DNA of 64,000 nucleotides from RHLJ01 sp965242845 (GCA_965242845.1 CBDETC010000002.1:496001-560000), one strand, 5' to 3'; numbered from the stretch's first letter, positions 1-9,300 are shown. The notes: a model not told the origin generated them from the sequence alone. Numbers and translations: made by a program.

Positions 1-91
1 TACTAAACCAAATTAGTAAGCCATTTAATAATTCTTCTCTTCTTTTTTTAAGAAGCTTCTCACCTAGAATTATTCGTAACAAGTTTATCAT
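1..91 (-). CDS. Partial hypothetical ORF running off the left edge
   Basis: A minus-strand reading frame opens with ATG at 91-89 and stays open to the window edge (30 codons seen). It starts MINLLRIILGEKLLKKRREE, a hydrophobic stretch followed by a basic one. A purine-rich stretch (gtgaggagaag) lies about 25-35 bases upstream, too far for a clear ribosome site. Just upstream, in another frame, a start-less stretch ending at 101 reads like one membrane helix followed by KKGEEKNS and stop. Either could be the remnant of a small membrane protein belonging to the toxin/immunity island. No family is recognised and coding status is uncertain. Confidence 0.25.
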   Translation of the reverse strand, partial: MINLLRIILGEKLLKKRREELLNGLLIWFS

Positions 92-182
92 ATCAAAGAT
101 TCAAGAATTCTTCTCCTCACCTTTCTTAAATGCAAAAAACCATCCTATAGAAACTATCACGAGAGGAAGAAAATTTATCGCG

Positions 183-764
183 TTAATTAGAATAAAGATT
201 TTTATTCAGCTTTTTTAGCTCTTCAGCTTTTTTAGAATTACCTACTGATTCTAAAAACTCACAATAAAATTTAATAATTAGGGGATCATTTGGCTCTAAA
301 TCATAAGCTTTTGAATAAAGCAATTCATTATACTCGTCTTTCCACTCCAGACTTTTATAATACGCTTTTAAAGCGAGTTCAAATCTTACTGGTGCGACAT
401 ACGATTTATGGATTAGTATCTCTTCTTCTTCTTTTGAAGCTTTTCGAATCCGATTCCCATAAAAATCCTCAACAAATACTTTACCAGTACCTATCTTATA
501 AAAAGGAAGTTCAAAATCATTTAGATTAGTAGGATCATTTCCGATTATTTGCCAATGTTTATGATATAGTTTAGCATCAAAAGTAATTCCAAAGAATAAA
601 ATCTCGTCCTCGATCAATTCTTTTTTTAAAGGCCTCCTTAAATAGAGGCCTTTAAAAATCACTATCGCTAATGATTCATTGTTAGGAAAATTAACAATTT
701 GTCCAAAAGCTAGATTATTTTCGTTTACTCTAAATTCAAAAATATCTCCTATAAGTAATTTCAT
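183..764 (-). CDS. Imm26-like immunity protein with helical C-terminus
   Basis: 193 residues, no signal peptide, so presumably cytoplasmic. The N-terminal 130 residues resemble the Imm26 immunity family: GDIFEF near the start, the strand pattern AFGQIV, a WQIIGNDP motif near residues 71-78 followed by a proline-rich strand. The last 60 residues look like one or two TPR-like helical pairs (LYSKAYDLEPNDP). The start is well supported by a strong Shine-Dalgarno stretch (gaggaggag) about six bases upstream of the ATG. Imm26 members are encoded beside polymorphic toxins and are thought to neutralise them. Here the gene is the last of the minus-strand toxin island, but no matching intact toxin lies directly upstream. 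The family call is from recalled motifs. Confidence 0.6.
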   Translation of the reverse strand: MKLLIGDIFEFRVNENNLAFGQIVNFPNNESLAIVIFKGLYLRRPLKKELIEDEILFFGITFDAKLYHKHWQIIGNDPTNLNDFELPFYKIGTGKVFVEDFYGNRIRKASKEEEEILIHKSYVAPVRFELALKAYYKSLEWKDEYNELLYSKAYDLEPNDPLIIKFYCEFLESVGNSKKAEELKKLNKNLYSN

Positions 765-908
765 TTTTCTTCTCCTCCTCTAAAATTCTCTTTGTTTCTT
801 CTACTGTTACCGAAGCTGCACCTGAGCTGGAAACAGAAGCGGAGAACAGGCTTTATGGGCTATATTCCAAGGGTGCCCCTTCGGAATGAGATAAAGAATA
901 ATGACGTT
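765..908. other. Short gap, possible degenerate coding remnant
   Basis: This 144-bp gap separates the Imm26-like gene from the next membrane-protein gene. Its minus strand reads as a plausible peptide (SASVSSSGAASVTVEETK) interrupted by a TAA, and its plus strand reads ETEAENRLYGLYSKGAPSE then stop. Either may be a decayed toxin-tip fragment, since the two neighbouring gaps of this island hold such fragments, but no clear similarity to them is visible. Confidence 0.2.
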
Positions 909-1346
909 TCATTTAGTTTTAAATGTTTTCCTTAATGAAGAAAAAAGACTCGCAAAAATAACTGATACTACTCCTCCAATTCTTAACCCATTATCAGATA
1001 TAAATGTTAAGTCTAGTACAAAAACAAAAGAGACAATCACCAGAATGGTAGTACTTAGAAAAACTAAATCGGTAACAGCATCTAGGGTTATCTGTTTATC
1101 TTTTTTTATAAAAGAGAGACAGTTTCTATAAATATTCGCGAACCCATGTCTTCTAATTAATATTAGCACTAAAAAAATAAGACACATTAAAAATAGTCCA
1201 TTCTGAGCTTTGAAATAGTCTGAATGATCTTCACCAATAAAGGCAGCTATCAACATCAAGCCAGAAACAGCAAATATTATCCATAGGTTTAAAACGAAGT
1301 TAGACTTATCCTTTTCAGTTTGACTTTTATACCATTCTAAAATCAT
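909..1346 (-). CDS. Small four-helix membrane protein, candidate immunity protein (copy 1)
   Basis: 145 residues with about four hydrophobic segments (roughly 20-36, 50-65, 87-112, 118-136). It is a clear paralogue of the protein at 1690-2127. Shared stretches include KAQNGLFL, the LIRR loop, SFxFxLDLxFISDNGxxIGGVV, and the ending SLxKTFK. It starts three bases after the stop of an orphan toxin-tip fragment (1349-1697), so each copy follows such a tip. That arrangement is typical of toxin-immunity pairs, and a membrane immunity protein would suit a toxin acting on or through the inner membrane. The function is inferred from context only; no named family is recognised. Confidence 0.55.
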   Translation of the reverse strand: MILEWYKSQTEKDKSNFVLNLWIIFAVSGLMLIAAFIGEDHSDYFKAQNGLFLMCLIFLVLILIRRHGFANIYRNCLSFIKKDKQITLDAVTDLVFLSTTILVIVSFVFVLDLTFISDNGLRIGGVVSVIFASLFSSLRKTFKTK

Positions 1347-1348
1347 AG

Positions 1349-1697
1349 TTATTGGTTTATTGGTAATTGTACTCTTGTTTGATCTTGTTGTGCAATATAA
1401 GGCCTATACATAAATCTATTTGCAGGACCTTGTGATTGATAATTCCTACCACCATTTACTGCTCCAGATACAGTCGCTGTCCCTCCCGCATTAATTGTTT
1501 GTGCAAGAGGACCCTCTCCATAATTATTAGCAGCTTCTCTTGCAGCATTAGCTCGTCTAGTCTGGCCAGCCCTTGGAGCACCTGTTGATGCAATTCTTTC
1601 CGCCCTATCTGCCGCTCTATCTAATGAGTTCGCTTGTTCGGTACCTTGAGCGATATTTTTACCATATATACTTGCAGCTTCGTAAAGTTTTAGTCTT
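1349..1697 (-). pseudogene. Orphan toxin-tip fragment 1 (no start codon)
   Basis: A minus-strand reading frame of about 115 codons begins just after an in-frame TAA and ends at the TAA at 1351-1349. It has no start codon until near its C-terminus and overlaps the end of the upstream gene by a few bases. It contains RAADRAERIASTGAPRAGQT, then AREAANNYG, AQTINAGG and the ending AQQDQTRVQLP. A second fragment at 2133-2487 has nearly the same sequence. It looks like the C-terminal tip of an RHS-type toxin that has lost, or never had, its delivery part. Whether it is a silent cassette, decayed gene or translated by coupling cannot be told. Confidence 0.6.
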
Positions 1698-2127
1698 TTT
1701 TAAATGTTTTCTTTAGCGAACTTAAAAGGCTTACAAATACAACAGCAACTACACCTCCAATCTTAACTCCATTGTCAGAAATAAATTTTAAATCTAGTAT
1801 AAATATGAATGACACTAGTGCAAGGATAATCATAAGGGTAAATATCATATCCGATAAATCATTTAATGCGATTTCCTTTTTTCTTAGATCGAAAGTATTT
1901 ATAACAATTTGAACCAATCCATTTCTTCTAATAAGGGTAAGAAGTAGAAACATAATTAATATTAAAAAAAGACCGTTTTGAGCTTTATAATATTTTGGGT
2001 GTTCATCTCCTATGATTAATACTATTAGCATAATACCAATCATGCAAACTGCACCACCAATATGATCCTTAAGGAACTTTTTTTCTTTTTCAGGGTGAGC
2101 TTCATACCATTTTCTAAGTTTCATCAT
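1690..2127 (-). CDS. Small four-helix membrane protein, candidate immunity protein (copy 2)
   Basis: 145-146 residues, a paralogue of the protein at 909-1346, with the same layout of hydrophobic segments and the shared KAQNGLFL, LIRR, LDLKFISDNG and IGGVV stretches. The start is taken at an ATG at 2127 (a second ATG follows at once). A TTG nine bases upstream would extend it but overlaps the stop of orphan tip 2. It directly follows that tip fragment (stop at 2135-2133), repeating the tip-then-membrane-protein order seen one unit downstream. Its 3' end overlaps the beginning of orphan tip 1 by a few bases. The immunity role is inferred from context. Confidence 0.55.
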   Translation of the reverse strand: MMKLRKWYEAHPEKEKKFLKDHIGGAVCMIGIMLIVLIIGDEHPKYYKAQNGLFLILIMFLLLTLIRRNGLVQIVINTFDLRKKEIALNDLSDMIFTLMIILALVSFIFILDLKFISDNGVKIGGVVAVVFVSLLSSLKKTFKKD

Positions 2128-2132
2128 AATTA

Positions 2133-2487
2133 TCAATTATTAGGTAGTTGAACACGTGTTTGATCTTGCTGAGCCACATACCGTTGATATGTAAATCTAT
2201 TATTTTGCGGTGATATAGTGTTAGAATTACTTGTAGCATTTAATACCCCTGAAGTTGCAGTTTGTCCAGTAGCAGAAATAGTTTGAGCCGTTCTACCACT
2301 TCCATAATTATTAGCAGCTTCCCTAGCATTATTGGCTCGGGTAGTTTGGCCTGCTCTTGGTGCACCAGTCGTTGCTATTCTTTCCGCTCTATCTGCAGCT
2401 CTATTAAGTAATCTTGCTTGATCACTATTTTGAGCAACTGCTTTTCCTAAATCTTCGAATTTTGAGGCAGCGCCGCTACGGAACTAA
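2133..2487 (-). pseudogene. Orphan toxin-tip fragment 2 (no start codon)
   Basis: A minus-strand frame of about 117 codons begins after an in-frame TAG, a few bases past the stop of the 164-residue membrane protein, and ends with TGA at 2135-2133. There is no start codon. It reads FRSGAASKFEDLGKAVAQ near its beginning, then RAADRAERIATTGAPRAGQT, AREAANNYG and ends AQQDQTRVQLPNN. This matches orphan tip 1 along its whole length, with divergence in the middle. Together with the membrane protein after it, it makes one unit of a two-copy tandem array of about 790 bp per unit. The RHS core and its DPxGM cleavage motif are absent. Confidence 0.6.
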
Positions 2488-2498
2488 GTTAAAGCAGG

Positions 2499-2993
2499 TT
2501 AATCCTTTTCTTCTTGAGCAGAACCTAGCAACTTGTTTTTATTATTTTCTTCATTAGCTAGGTTCAATTTTTGTGAATAAAGCAAGGCTATCTGAAATAT
2601 AGCAAATAGATTTATGCTTAAAGATTTGAACATTAAATTTGAAAAGGAAGTATTTAATAAAAAGGATGGATTATCTAATTGAAGTTCCAATAAAACCCCA
2701 TCGTTAGTAATAACCATTAAGACATAAAAAAGGGTTTTCGTAACAAATTTAAAACCCTCAAAATCCATACTAAAAACGAAGAATATGGTAGCAATTATGG
2801 GAATTATAAAATTCCCTTTATAAAGCTTATAAGCTCCAAATATTTGAAAAATAGCAATAAGAAGAATTAAGGAAATATTGAGGATATGAATCACTGATTC
2901 TGATTTAGCAAAACCACTTGGAGCTATTAAAAAAATTGATATAGCCCATAGACAATTTATACCTAAATATATAATACCATTCAATCTATACAT
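2499..2993 (-). CDS. Membrane protein, candidate immunity protein
   Basis: 164 residues with about four hydrophobic segments (roughly 8-27, 34-55, 61-77, 124-142), and a charged C-terminal tail ending EENNKNKLLGSAQEEKD. No family is recognised. It overlaps the preceding membrane-protein gene by 13 bp, which suggests translational coupling. It lies two genes downstream of the RHS-core/tip protein on the same strand. By position it could be part of the immunity function for that tip, or a leftover from an earlier tip. It is unlike the two paralogous membrane proteins further downstream. Confidence 0.45.
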   Translation of the reverse strand: MYRLNGIIYLGINCLWAISIFLIAPSGFAKSESVIHILNISLILLIAIFQIFGAYKLYKGNFIIPIIATIFFVFSMDFEGFKFVTKTLFYVLMVITNDGVLLELQLDNPSFLLNTSFSNLMFKSLSINLFAIFQIALLYSQKLNLANEENNKNKLLGSAQEEKD

Positions 2994-3277
2994 CTTTCTC
3001 TATGTTTTTTATAAACTATAAATGAACTGTTCATTCTAAAATCCTTCTTCTGGATTTCTAGCTCCTTGAATAGCCAATTTGAATATACTTCAGATATCGC
3101 GAATAAAGCTGCACTTGTTGCAAAGGTCGTAAATCCATAGATATTTTCAACTACACTATCATTTATAAATATTATAAAAATTACGATTGTTAAGATAATA
3201 GCTGATAGAATTGAAAGTATGTTAAATAACAAACTTACTCCTAATAGCTTACATTTATTAGTAATCATCAAAAGCAT
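2981..3277 (-). CDS. Small two-helix membrane protein next to the RHS tip
   Basis: 98 residues with two hydrophobic segments (roughly 12-38 and 50-62) and a basic C-terminal tail (KKHRERCID). It overlaps the 3' end of the RHS core/tip gene by 20 bp in another frame. An internal ATG at 3268 would shorten the overlap to 11 bp. Being the first gene after the toxin-like tip and likely coupled to it, it is the best positional candidate for the cognate immunity protein. No sequence family supports this. The overlap with the next gene (13 bp) makes a tight three-gene unit. Confidence 0.45.
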   Translation of the reverse strand: MLLMITNKCKLLGVSLLFNILSILSAIILTIVIFIIFINDSVVENIYGFTTFATSAALFAISEVYSNWLFKELEIQKKDFRMNSSFIVYKKHRERCID

Positions 3278-4559
3278 CTACATCCATTATAGCCCTTTCT
3301 ACCTCTGCATTGGCTTCGTTAACTCTTTTTTCAGTTTCCTGCATATTTTCACCAAAATTGAATATAAGTTTAAGTCCTACGGAGAAAAATTCTTTTATCC
3401 CCCACTCAACTCCACCTCCAGAGTCACCTGATTCAGTATTATGACTTACTGTTGCTGAAAACCCATTTCCTAATGGAATTGAGGCATCAAAAGTACCTGT
3501 TTCTGGATTAACGGCCAATAAACCAGGAACTCCTACCCCAGCACCTTCTTCGGTATCAAGATTAACGGCTCCTGCACCGATATTTCCTGAAGCATCAACA
3601 CCATCTTCACCTAAAGTAATTTGAGCCCCAGCATTTACTGCGTCTGCTGGACCTGTTTTATCCGTACCAAACCCAAGGGAAGCTGAAATCTGTATAGCTT
3701 TTGCTTTAAAAAATCTAGGAATTCCTTTTAGCTGTTCTTTAACAGAGTTCATCTGTGCATTGAAAATTTGCCCAGCATCTGGCGCAAAATCACTTTTACA
3801 TGGCTCATTTACTTCACAAGCTGCCATTCCTGTTGGATCTATCAATCTTAAAGGATTATTATGTACATAATGGTAAGGGGCCCAACCAGCAAATTGATCA
3901 GAAAGCGGATCAACCTGCATGAACCTTCCTGTTATTGGATCATAGGTTCGGGCATTCATAAAATCGATAGTTAACCCCGCTTCATCATCCCGTTCATGAC
4001 CGGTAAATTTATACAGGTCATTGGGATTGGCGGTGTTGTTAGAACGACCGGGCATTACTTTTCCAAAAGGATAGTAATCATCATAGCCCAGTACGTTTCC
4101 ATCCCGGTTTACCGTGGCACGTACGTTGCCAATGTGATCGGTAACAAAGTACTTACGCCCTTTGTGTTCCTGGATGGTGTAGGTTTTGGTAACCAGGCTA
4201 CTCCAGTCCCCGGAGTTATCCCGTACTTTAAATCCAACTGTTACCGTAGTAGCCCCACTGGCTAACTGGTAGCACCCGTTGGAAGGACTGCCATCCAGGG
4301 CAAAGCAGCGGGTAAAGGAAGCTGTATAGGACGAAACAGCCTGAAGAACTCCGTTTATATAAAACTCGGTATAGTTCACATATCCATCCGGATCATAACT
4401 GGAGCCAGAAGAAAACACCACATCTTCCAGATTATAAAACCATGTTTGGTTTGGAGTAGAGGTTACCACAGCAACCGGCGGTATGTTACTTACATATTCA
4501 TTAGCCAGTACACCAGCACTCATCAATAGAAAGAGAACTAGATTCATTACTTTTTTCAT
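3258..4559 (-). CDS. Secreted PKD-like/RHS-core protein with C-terminal toxin-like tip
   Basis: 433 residues. A signal peptide (about 1-19) is followed by a PKD/Ig-like domain (about 25-128, SSYDPDG) and a complete RHS-repeat-associated core (about 136-245). The core shows DHIGNVRATV, YDDYYPFG, YKFTGHERDDEAGL, ARTYDPITGRFMQVDPLS, HYVHNNP and DPTGM at 241-245, where RHS proteins are usually autocleaved. The 188 residues after it form a tip rich in Gly, Asp and beta strands (VNAGAQITLGEDG), of no recognised toxin family. Unusually, the core sits on its own secreted polypeptide, whereas the YD-repeat shell is encoded separately at 6320-12187. The tip coding region is more AT-rich than the rest. 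Small membrane-protein genes follow directly. Confidence 0.75.
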   Translation of the reverse strand: MKKVMNLVLFLLMSAGVLANEYVSNIPPVAVVTSTPNQTWFYNLEDVVFSSGSSYDPDGYVNYTEFYINGVLQAVSSYTASFTRCFALDGSPSNGCYQLASGATTVTVGFKVRDNSGDWSSLVTKTYTIQEHKGRKYFVTDHIGNVRATVNRDGNVLGYDDYYPFGKVMPGRSNNTANPNDLYKFTGHERDDEAGLTIDFMNARTYDPITGRFMQVDPLSDQFAGWAPYHYVHNNPLRLIDPTGMAACEVNEPCKSDFAPDAGQIFNAQMNSVKEQLKGIPRFFKAKAIQISASLGFGTDKTGPADAVNAGAQITLGEDGVDASGNIGAGAVNLDTEEGAGVGVPGLLAVNPETGTFDASIPLGNGFSATVSHNTESGDSGGGVEWGIKEFFSVGLKLIFNFGENMQETEKRVNEANAEVERAIMDVDAFDDY

Positions 4560-4571
4560 GGTTTCGTCCTC

Positions 4572-6305
4572 CTAGTTTTGCGTGCTGTCAGGCGTTGCGG
4601 TTTCAAACCCGGATTCTTCTAATACCGGCGTTGGTACTTTCTTGCGGGCGTCTTCTGCCAATTTGCTCAAACGCTTTACATGGGCGTTTTCAGGCCATTC
4701 CTGCTCAAACTGGTCATATAAGGCAACCAACTCTTCATGCATTTCTAGCTGGTGGTAGGCCTGAATGCGAAGGCGTGCTGCCTCTGCTCGTAGCCCCTTA
4801 GGAACCCGCGCTGTAAATTCGGCGGCATCTAGTAGGCCGAGTGCTTCCGTATGCATGCCGCGGTGCTGGTATTCCCTGGCCAGTTCCAGGGTGGCTCTTC
4901 CACGTTGCCCCGGGTTTCCGGTGGTGGTTAATCGGATCATGATCGAGTCCCTGCGTTCTTCCAACCCTACCCTACCATAAGCCCGGGCCAGATTCCGGCT
5001 CAACTGCCTACGTTCAGAAGGAGGGGCATTGGCTATCAATTTCCTAAAGTGCGGGATAGCTTTGCGTACTGTATCTGCATCGCCGCTGAGGTAACTATAA
5101 GCGAGTGCCTTGCGTGCATAGCGGCCGGCCATATCTTCATCGTCGGCTTGTACCAATCGTCTGAATTGCTTCCGTGCTTCAGCTTTTCTTCCTGCATTCA
5201 TGGCTAGTTCACCTCGCAAATACCCATAGTAATTTCGACGTATGGGATCTGTTTCGGAATCTAGTTGTACATCTATATAGGTGTTAGCGGCTTCCAGACT
5301 CTGTGACTTTGAGATATAGTCCGCCATTTCATAGTGGAAGTCATCAATTTCTACCACACCGGGGTGAGCAGCTTTATAGGCATTATACTGGGTCTGAGCG
5401 GCTTCTATCTGGCCAGTATTCATTAATTCCATAGCTCGTTCGTACTGGTAGCGACTGCCCTGCCCACGGTTGCCCATAAAGGCTACTACCGCATCGTAAT
5501 CGTCTACACTGCCCGGCGTACCTGCAACCGGAACAATACCTGGTTTGGCTACATCATAGACCAGACTCACAACCTGGTCGGCTCCGGTGTCATCAATTAG
5601 GAACACATGATTGGTGTGTCCAGAGCGCCATTCCCAAATCCATTCTTCGTCCAGAGTCCAGGCAAATTTAAAAGGAACATCATGAGCGGTACCATATGGA
5701 AACCCCACGGAAGCTTCCCAGATTCCTTCGCTTACTTCCGTCATGGCTGTACGCCCGGTTTCAAGGTCAAAACTCAATGGAGCTCGTCCTCCCATCAGGG
5801 CTACTTCGGTAGCAGGCTCTCCATTCATCGTATGATCGCTTAAATCCAGGCGAAAGGTGACCTGCACTACGGTTTGCTGTATGCCCGGTGCGTCTCGGTC
5901 ATCGAACCAAAGGGTTTCGGTTGAGGTAGGATCAGCAATCCTATTCCCTCTCTGCTCCCATTCTTCTATGCCTCCAGATCGAAGGATTACAAATTTGTAG
6001 AGCACGGGTTCGGCGGGCAAGCTACTCAGGCTTAACTGACCTTTAAATACATCCCCTCCACGTTCTTTGCGTAACTGGAGTTCCCCTTCTTCGGTCCAGG
6101 TTCCTAACTCAGGGATATTTCCTCTTACCACAACTTTATCACCAGGTTCTAACCAGGCGTATTGCATATCCACTGCAAAGTTGATGGTTTGAGCAGTTGC
6201 ACCTGTATAGGTTAATACTGCTATAAACAGGAGGGTTAAGGTATTTTTTAATATGCTCATCGGAAATAGAGCTACGTTCTTAGTTATTGATTGAATGGTA
6301 TTCAT
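4572..6305 (-). CDS. Secreted protein with two CBM20-like domains and TPR repeats
   Basis: 577 residues. A signal peptide of about 39 residues ends GATAQ. Next comes a starch-binding/CBM20-like beta sandwich (about 40-140; VVRGNIPELGTW, then YKFVI and RIADPTS), and a second divergent copy (about 146-255). The remaining 300 residues are helical TPR-like repeats (ARKQFRRLVQADDEDMAG, PHFRKLIANAP, LRIQAYHQLEMHEELVALYD). It lies between the YD-repeat gene (14 bp upstream) and the RHS-core gene (12 bp downstream), so all three are probably co-transcribed and exported by Sec. The GC content is visibly higher than in the flanking toxin genes. It may be a scaffold or surface-binding partner, but that is inference. 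Confidence 0.6.
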   Translation of the reverse strand: MNTIQSITKNVALFPMSILKNTLTLLFIAVLTYTGATAQTINFAVDMQYAWLEPGDKVVVRGNIPELGTWTEEGELQLRKERGGDVFKGQLSLSSLPAEPVLYKFVILRSGGIEEWEQRGNRIADPTSTETLWFDDRDAPGIQQTVVQVTFRLDLSDHTMNGEPATEVALMGGRAPLSFDLETGRTAMTEVSEGIWEASVGFPYGTAHDVPFKFAWTLDEEWIWEWRSGHTNHVFLIDDTGADQVVSLVYDVAKPGIVPVAGTPGSVDDYDAVVAFMGNRGQGSRYQYERAMELMNTGQIEAAQTQYNAYKAAHPGVVEIDDFHYEMADYISKSQSLEAANTYIDVQLDSETDPIRRNYYGYLRGELAMNAGRKAEARKQFRRLVQADDEDMAGRYARKALAYSYLSGDADTVRKAIPHFRKLIANAPPSERRQLSRNLARAYGRVGLEERRDSIMIRLTTTGNPGQRGRATLELAREYQHRGMHTEALGLLDAAEFTARVPKGLRAEAARLRIQAYHQLEMHEELVALYDQFEQEWPENAHVKRLSKLAEDARKKVPTPVLEESGFETATPDSTQN

Positions 6306-6319
6306 AGTTATTCTCCCTC

Positions 6320-9300
6320 TTAGTTTTCTATTTGTCCGATGATTTGACCGCCCGCCAGGATATTCAGAAATATCAGGTTATTCGAACCATCATAGGCGGC
6401 TATGGTTTGCCCATCTGCTCCCCGTATGTACCAGGTGGTGGTACTTCCCACCTGTTTCTTCACCCGGTTCCCATCGGCATCGTATATGTAGGTAATGGTA
6501 CTGCCATTAGCGGTTAACGAAGTGGGCAGGTTGCGCCAGTCGTAAGCCGTACTTGAAATACCTTGTACTCCGTTTTCGGTCACATTTCCAGAAGCATCAT
6601 GACTATATGTCTCGGTGGCGCTGCTCACTCCATCCACCAGTACATCGTCTATCTTGTTGGTGTTAGCCACATAACTTAGATAGTACTCGATGTCTGGATC
6701 AGAACCGGAAGCGTTTCTGCTGATATAAGTAATGTTTCCATTTTTGTCGTAGCTGTAAGTGACGTCAAAATCTCCTGATGAAGTACATGTTATGGCCCCA
6801 TAACAGGCCTTCTTCAACCTGTTAGCATTATCGTATTCGTAATAATAATTATACGTCGAGGTACTAAATGCCGCTTGTTCCCACTGTTGATGGCTAATGT
6901 TTCCGTTATTTTCATAGGTCAGTGACATGCCAAATACATCTCCGCCTGTAGTAGTACCATTATTAATTTCTTCCATCCACCCTTGAGCAGTGTATTCATA
7001 ATCAATGGTTTGGGCTCCTCCTCCCAGCTTTAGTTGTTCTACCTGACCGTCGGCATAATAGGTGTATTCGGCTTCGGTCAGGGCGGAGCTTTCGGAGTTC
7101 GAGCCGTAGGAGGTTACTTTTTCAAGGCGACCGAGTTCATCGTAGTAATACCAAAAATAATGATCATCAGTAGTTCCGGATGGGTTAAAGAATAATCGGG
7201 TCATTCTTCCCAGTTCATCGTAGGAATATTCGATTTTCTTATCCAGTGATGAAGATTGCCCGGGCATGCGCTGAATTACCCATTCTACTAAGCCAAGATC
7301 ATTGTACGAGTACCAGGTATAGCCCCATTGGCTGGTGTTCACCAAATCCCGGTATTGTATCCTGGACATTCTTCCTTCAAGGTTTTGAGCTCCAGAAGCA
7401 GCATTTGTACCATCGTAGGAGCGTCGCACATATAAGGTATAACTGGATGTTGGAAAAGAAGCATTGTTGATATCGGTATAATCATCGAAATCTGCTGAAG
7501 TGTTTCTCTTCCCAATATCGGTTGGACGATCCAGGTCATCGTATTTGGTATAGTAATAATGATCGGAAGCTGCATCCTGTACCGGGTCTCTATGGAACCG
7601 AAGCCTTCCTTTGTCATCATATCTGTATTTATGGGGATGAGTTTGATCCGGTAACTTCTTCTCTGTTAGCTGGCCCAAAGTATTATAGGTATAAGTGGTA
7701 GCCAAGCCCCGTGGGTCTTCTACCCGTACCAGGTTTCCGCGAAGATCGTACACAAATTCGGTAACCAAATCTCCTCCGGTTGTTCTCGAAAGCAGATTAT
7801 TACCGTCCATATCTACCCCACTGGCTATGGTTTGACCCCAACCATCGGTATAGGTAATCGTTTTATTACCCTCCGGGTCTTCATTGATGGTTTTGTGAAG
7901 GGTATATGTCCCCCAGGTTTTAGCTGGAACACTGCCTTGTGCAGAGGTCGAAAAAGTTTCTGAGCTATTAAGCCCATAAGTCGTAATTAGTTCATTGCCA
8001 GAACCCATTTTGAAACTTATTCCAGGCAGCGAGGCTTTTTCAACCCGGGCCAGTGGGCTATGCTCATACTCGGTTTGGTTGTAAGCATAGTCTTCATCAT
8101 TAGCGACATTCAAAATAGGAGCGTAATAGGCATGTACAGGAGCATCTTCATCGATAACTCCTCCGGGAGAAAATGTTCCCCCTCCCCTCATCAATCCCTG
8201 ATCATAAAATCCAGGATAATTAGCAGCTGTTTCTTCGATTGGGCGCGAAGTGACTTCTGGCAAACCTCGTTCATCATACAGGGTTTCTGTTGCTATTACA
8301 ATATTTCCACCCCTGTTTTGATTTTGAATATTTCTGCCCAATCCATCAACATAACTAACGGTACTTTGAAGTCCTTCAGAGATGCTTAAGTTAGCTGCGT
8401 AGTAATAACTGTCATTACCAGAAAGGGTAAAATTTGGATCCCATGAGGAGTCAAATCCTCCTAATGTATAGCTATTGTCCGGGTCGCGACCTTGTCCTCT
8501 CGGATACACCCAGGCAGTGAGCTCAGAACCAATCTTTTGAATCTCGATCGTATACCATGTATCAATGGGCGCGTCTAAAGGAAATGTAAATGGGTATGTA
8601 AAAAAGGTATTCGGAGATTTCTTGTACTGAATTCGAAAACTATCCGAAGATGGCAGATAATGCACTCCAAAGCGGTTAGCGCTAGAGTTTAAGATGAAAT
8701 GAGGCGTTCCTCCTGTAGTTGCATCAGGATAAAAATCCACTCTTACAATGGCGTCCTCTCCGAGGGTAACAGTATTCATTCCTTCCCAGCATGAACCACA
8801 TCCTGAACCCATCTGAACTGTAGTTTCTCCTGCTTTCTGGACATTAAATAAATTATATACAGAGCTTACACCCGACCAACCCGTAGAAGTAGAAAAATCA
8901 GTAGTAAAAATCGGATTCACATAGGTTTTAGAAATTACCTGATTAGGATCAGTAGCCGTAAATACACCGCTATTTCTATCAGATGAATACCCATACTCTT
9001 TAGCACTTAGCATATACCCATTGGTATTAAAACTTTCCCTAAGCCGACCAAACCCATCATAATTGAATGTATTGGTTTGGTTATTCTCATCTATGATTTT
9101 TGTAATTCTTCCATAACTATCATATTCCGCTTCAGTATAGAGATCGTCCCCGCTACCAGGTCGCGTTCCACAATTATTACAGTTATCCGTACCTATTACT
9201 TTTTGTACTCCTGTTAGCAGGTATTCCCCACTAGTGCCTGTATTTCCTACCTGAGAAAAAGGAGAAGCATTACTACCATAGTACACTTTGGTAATATCAC

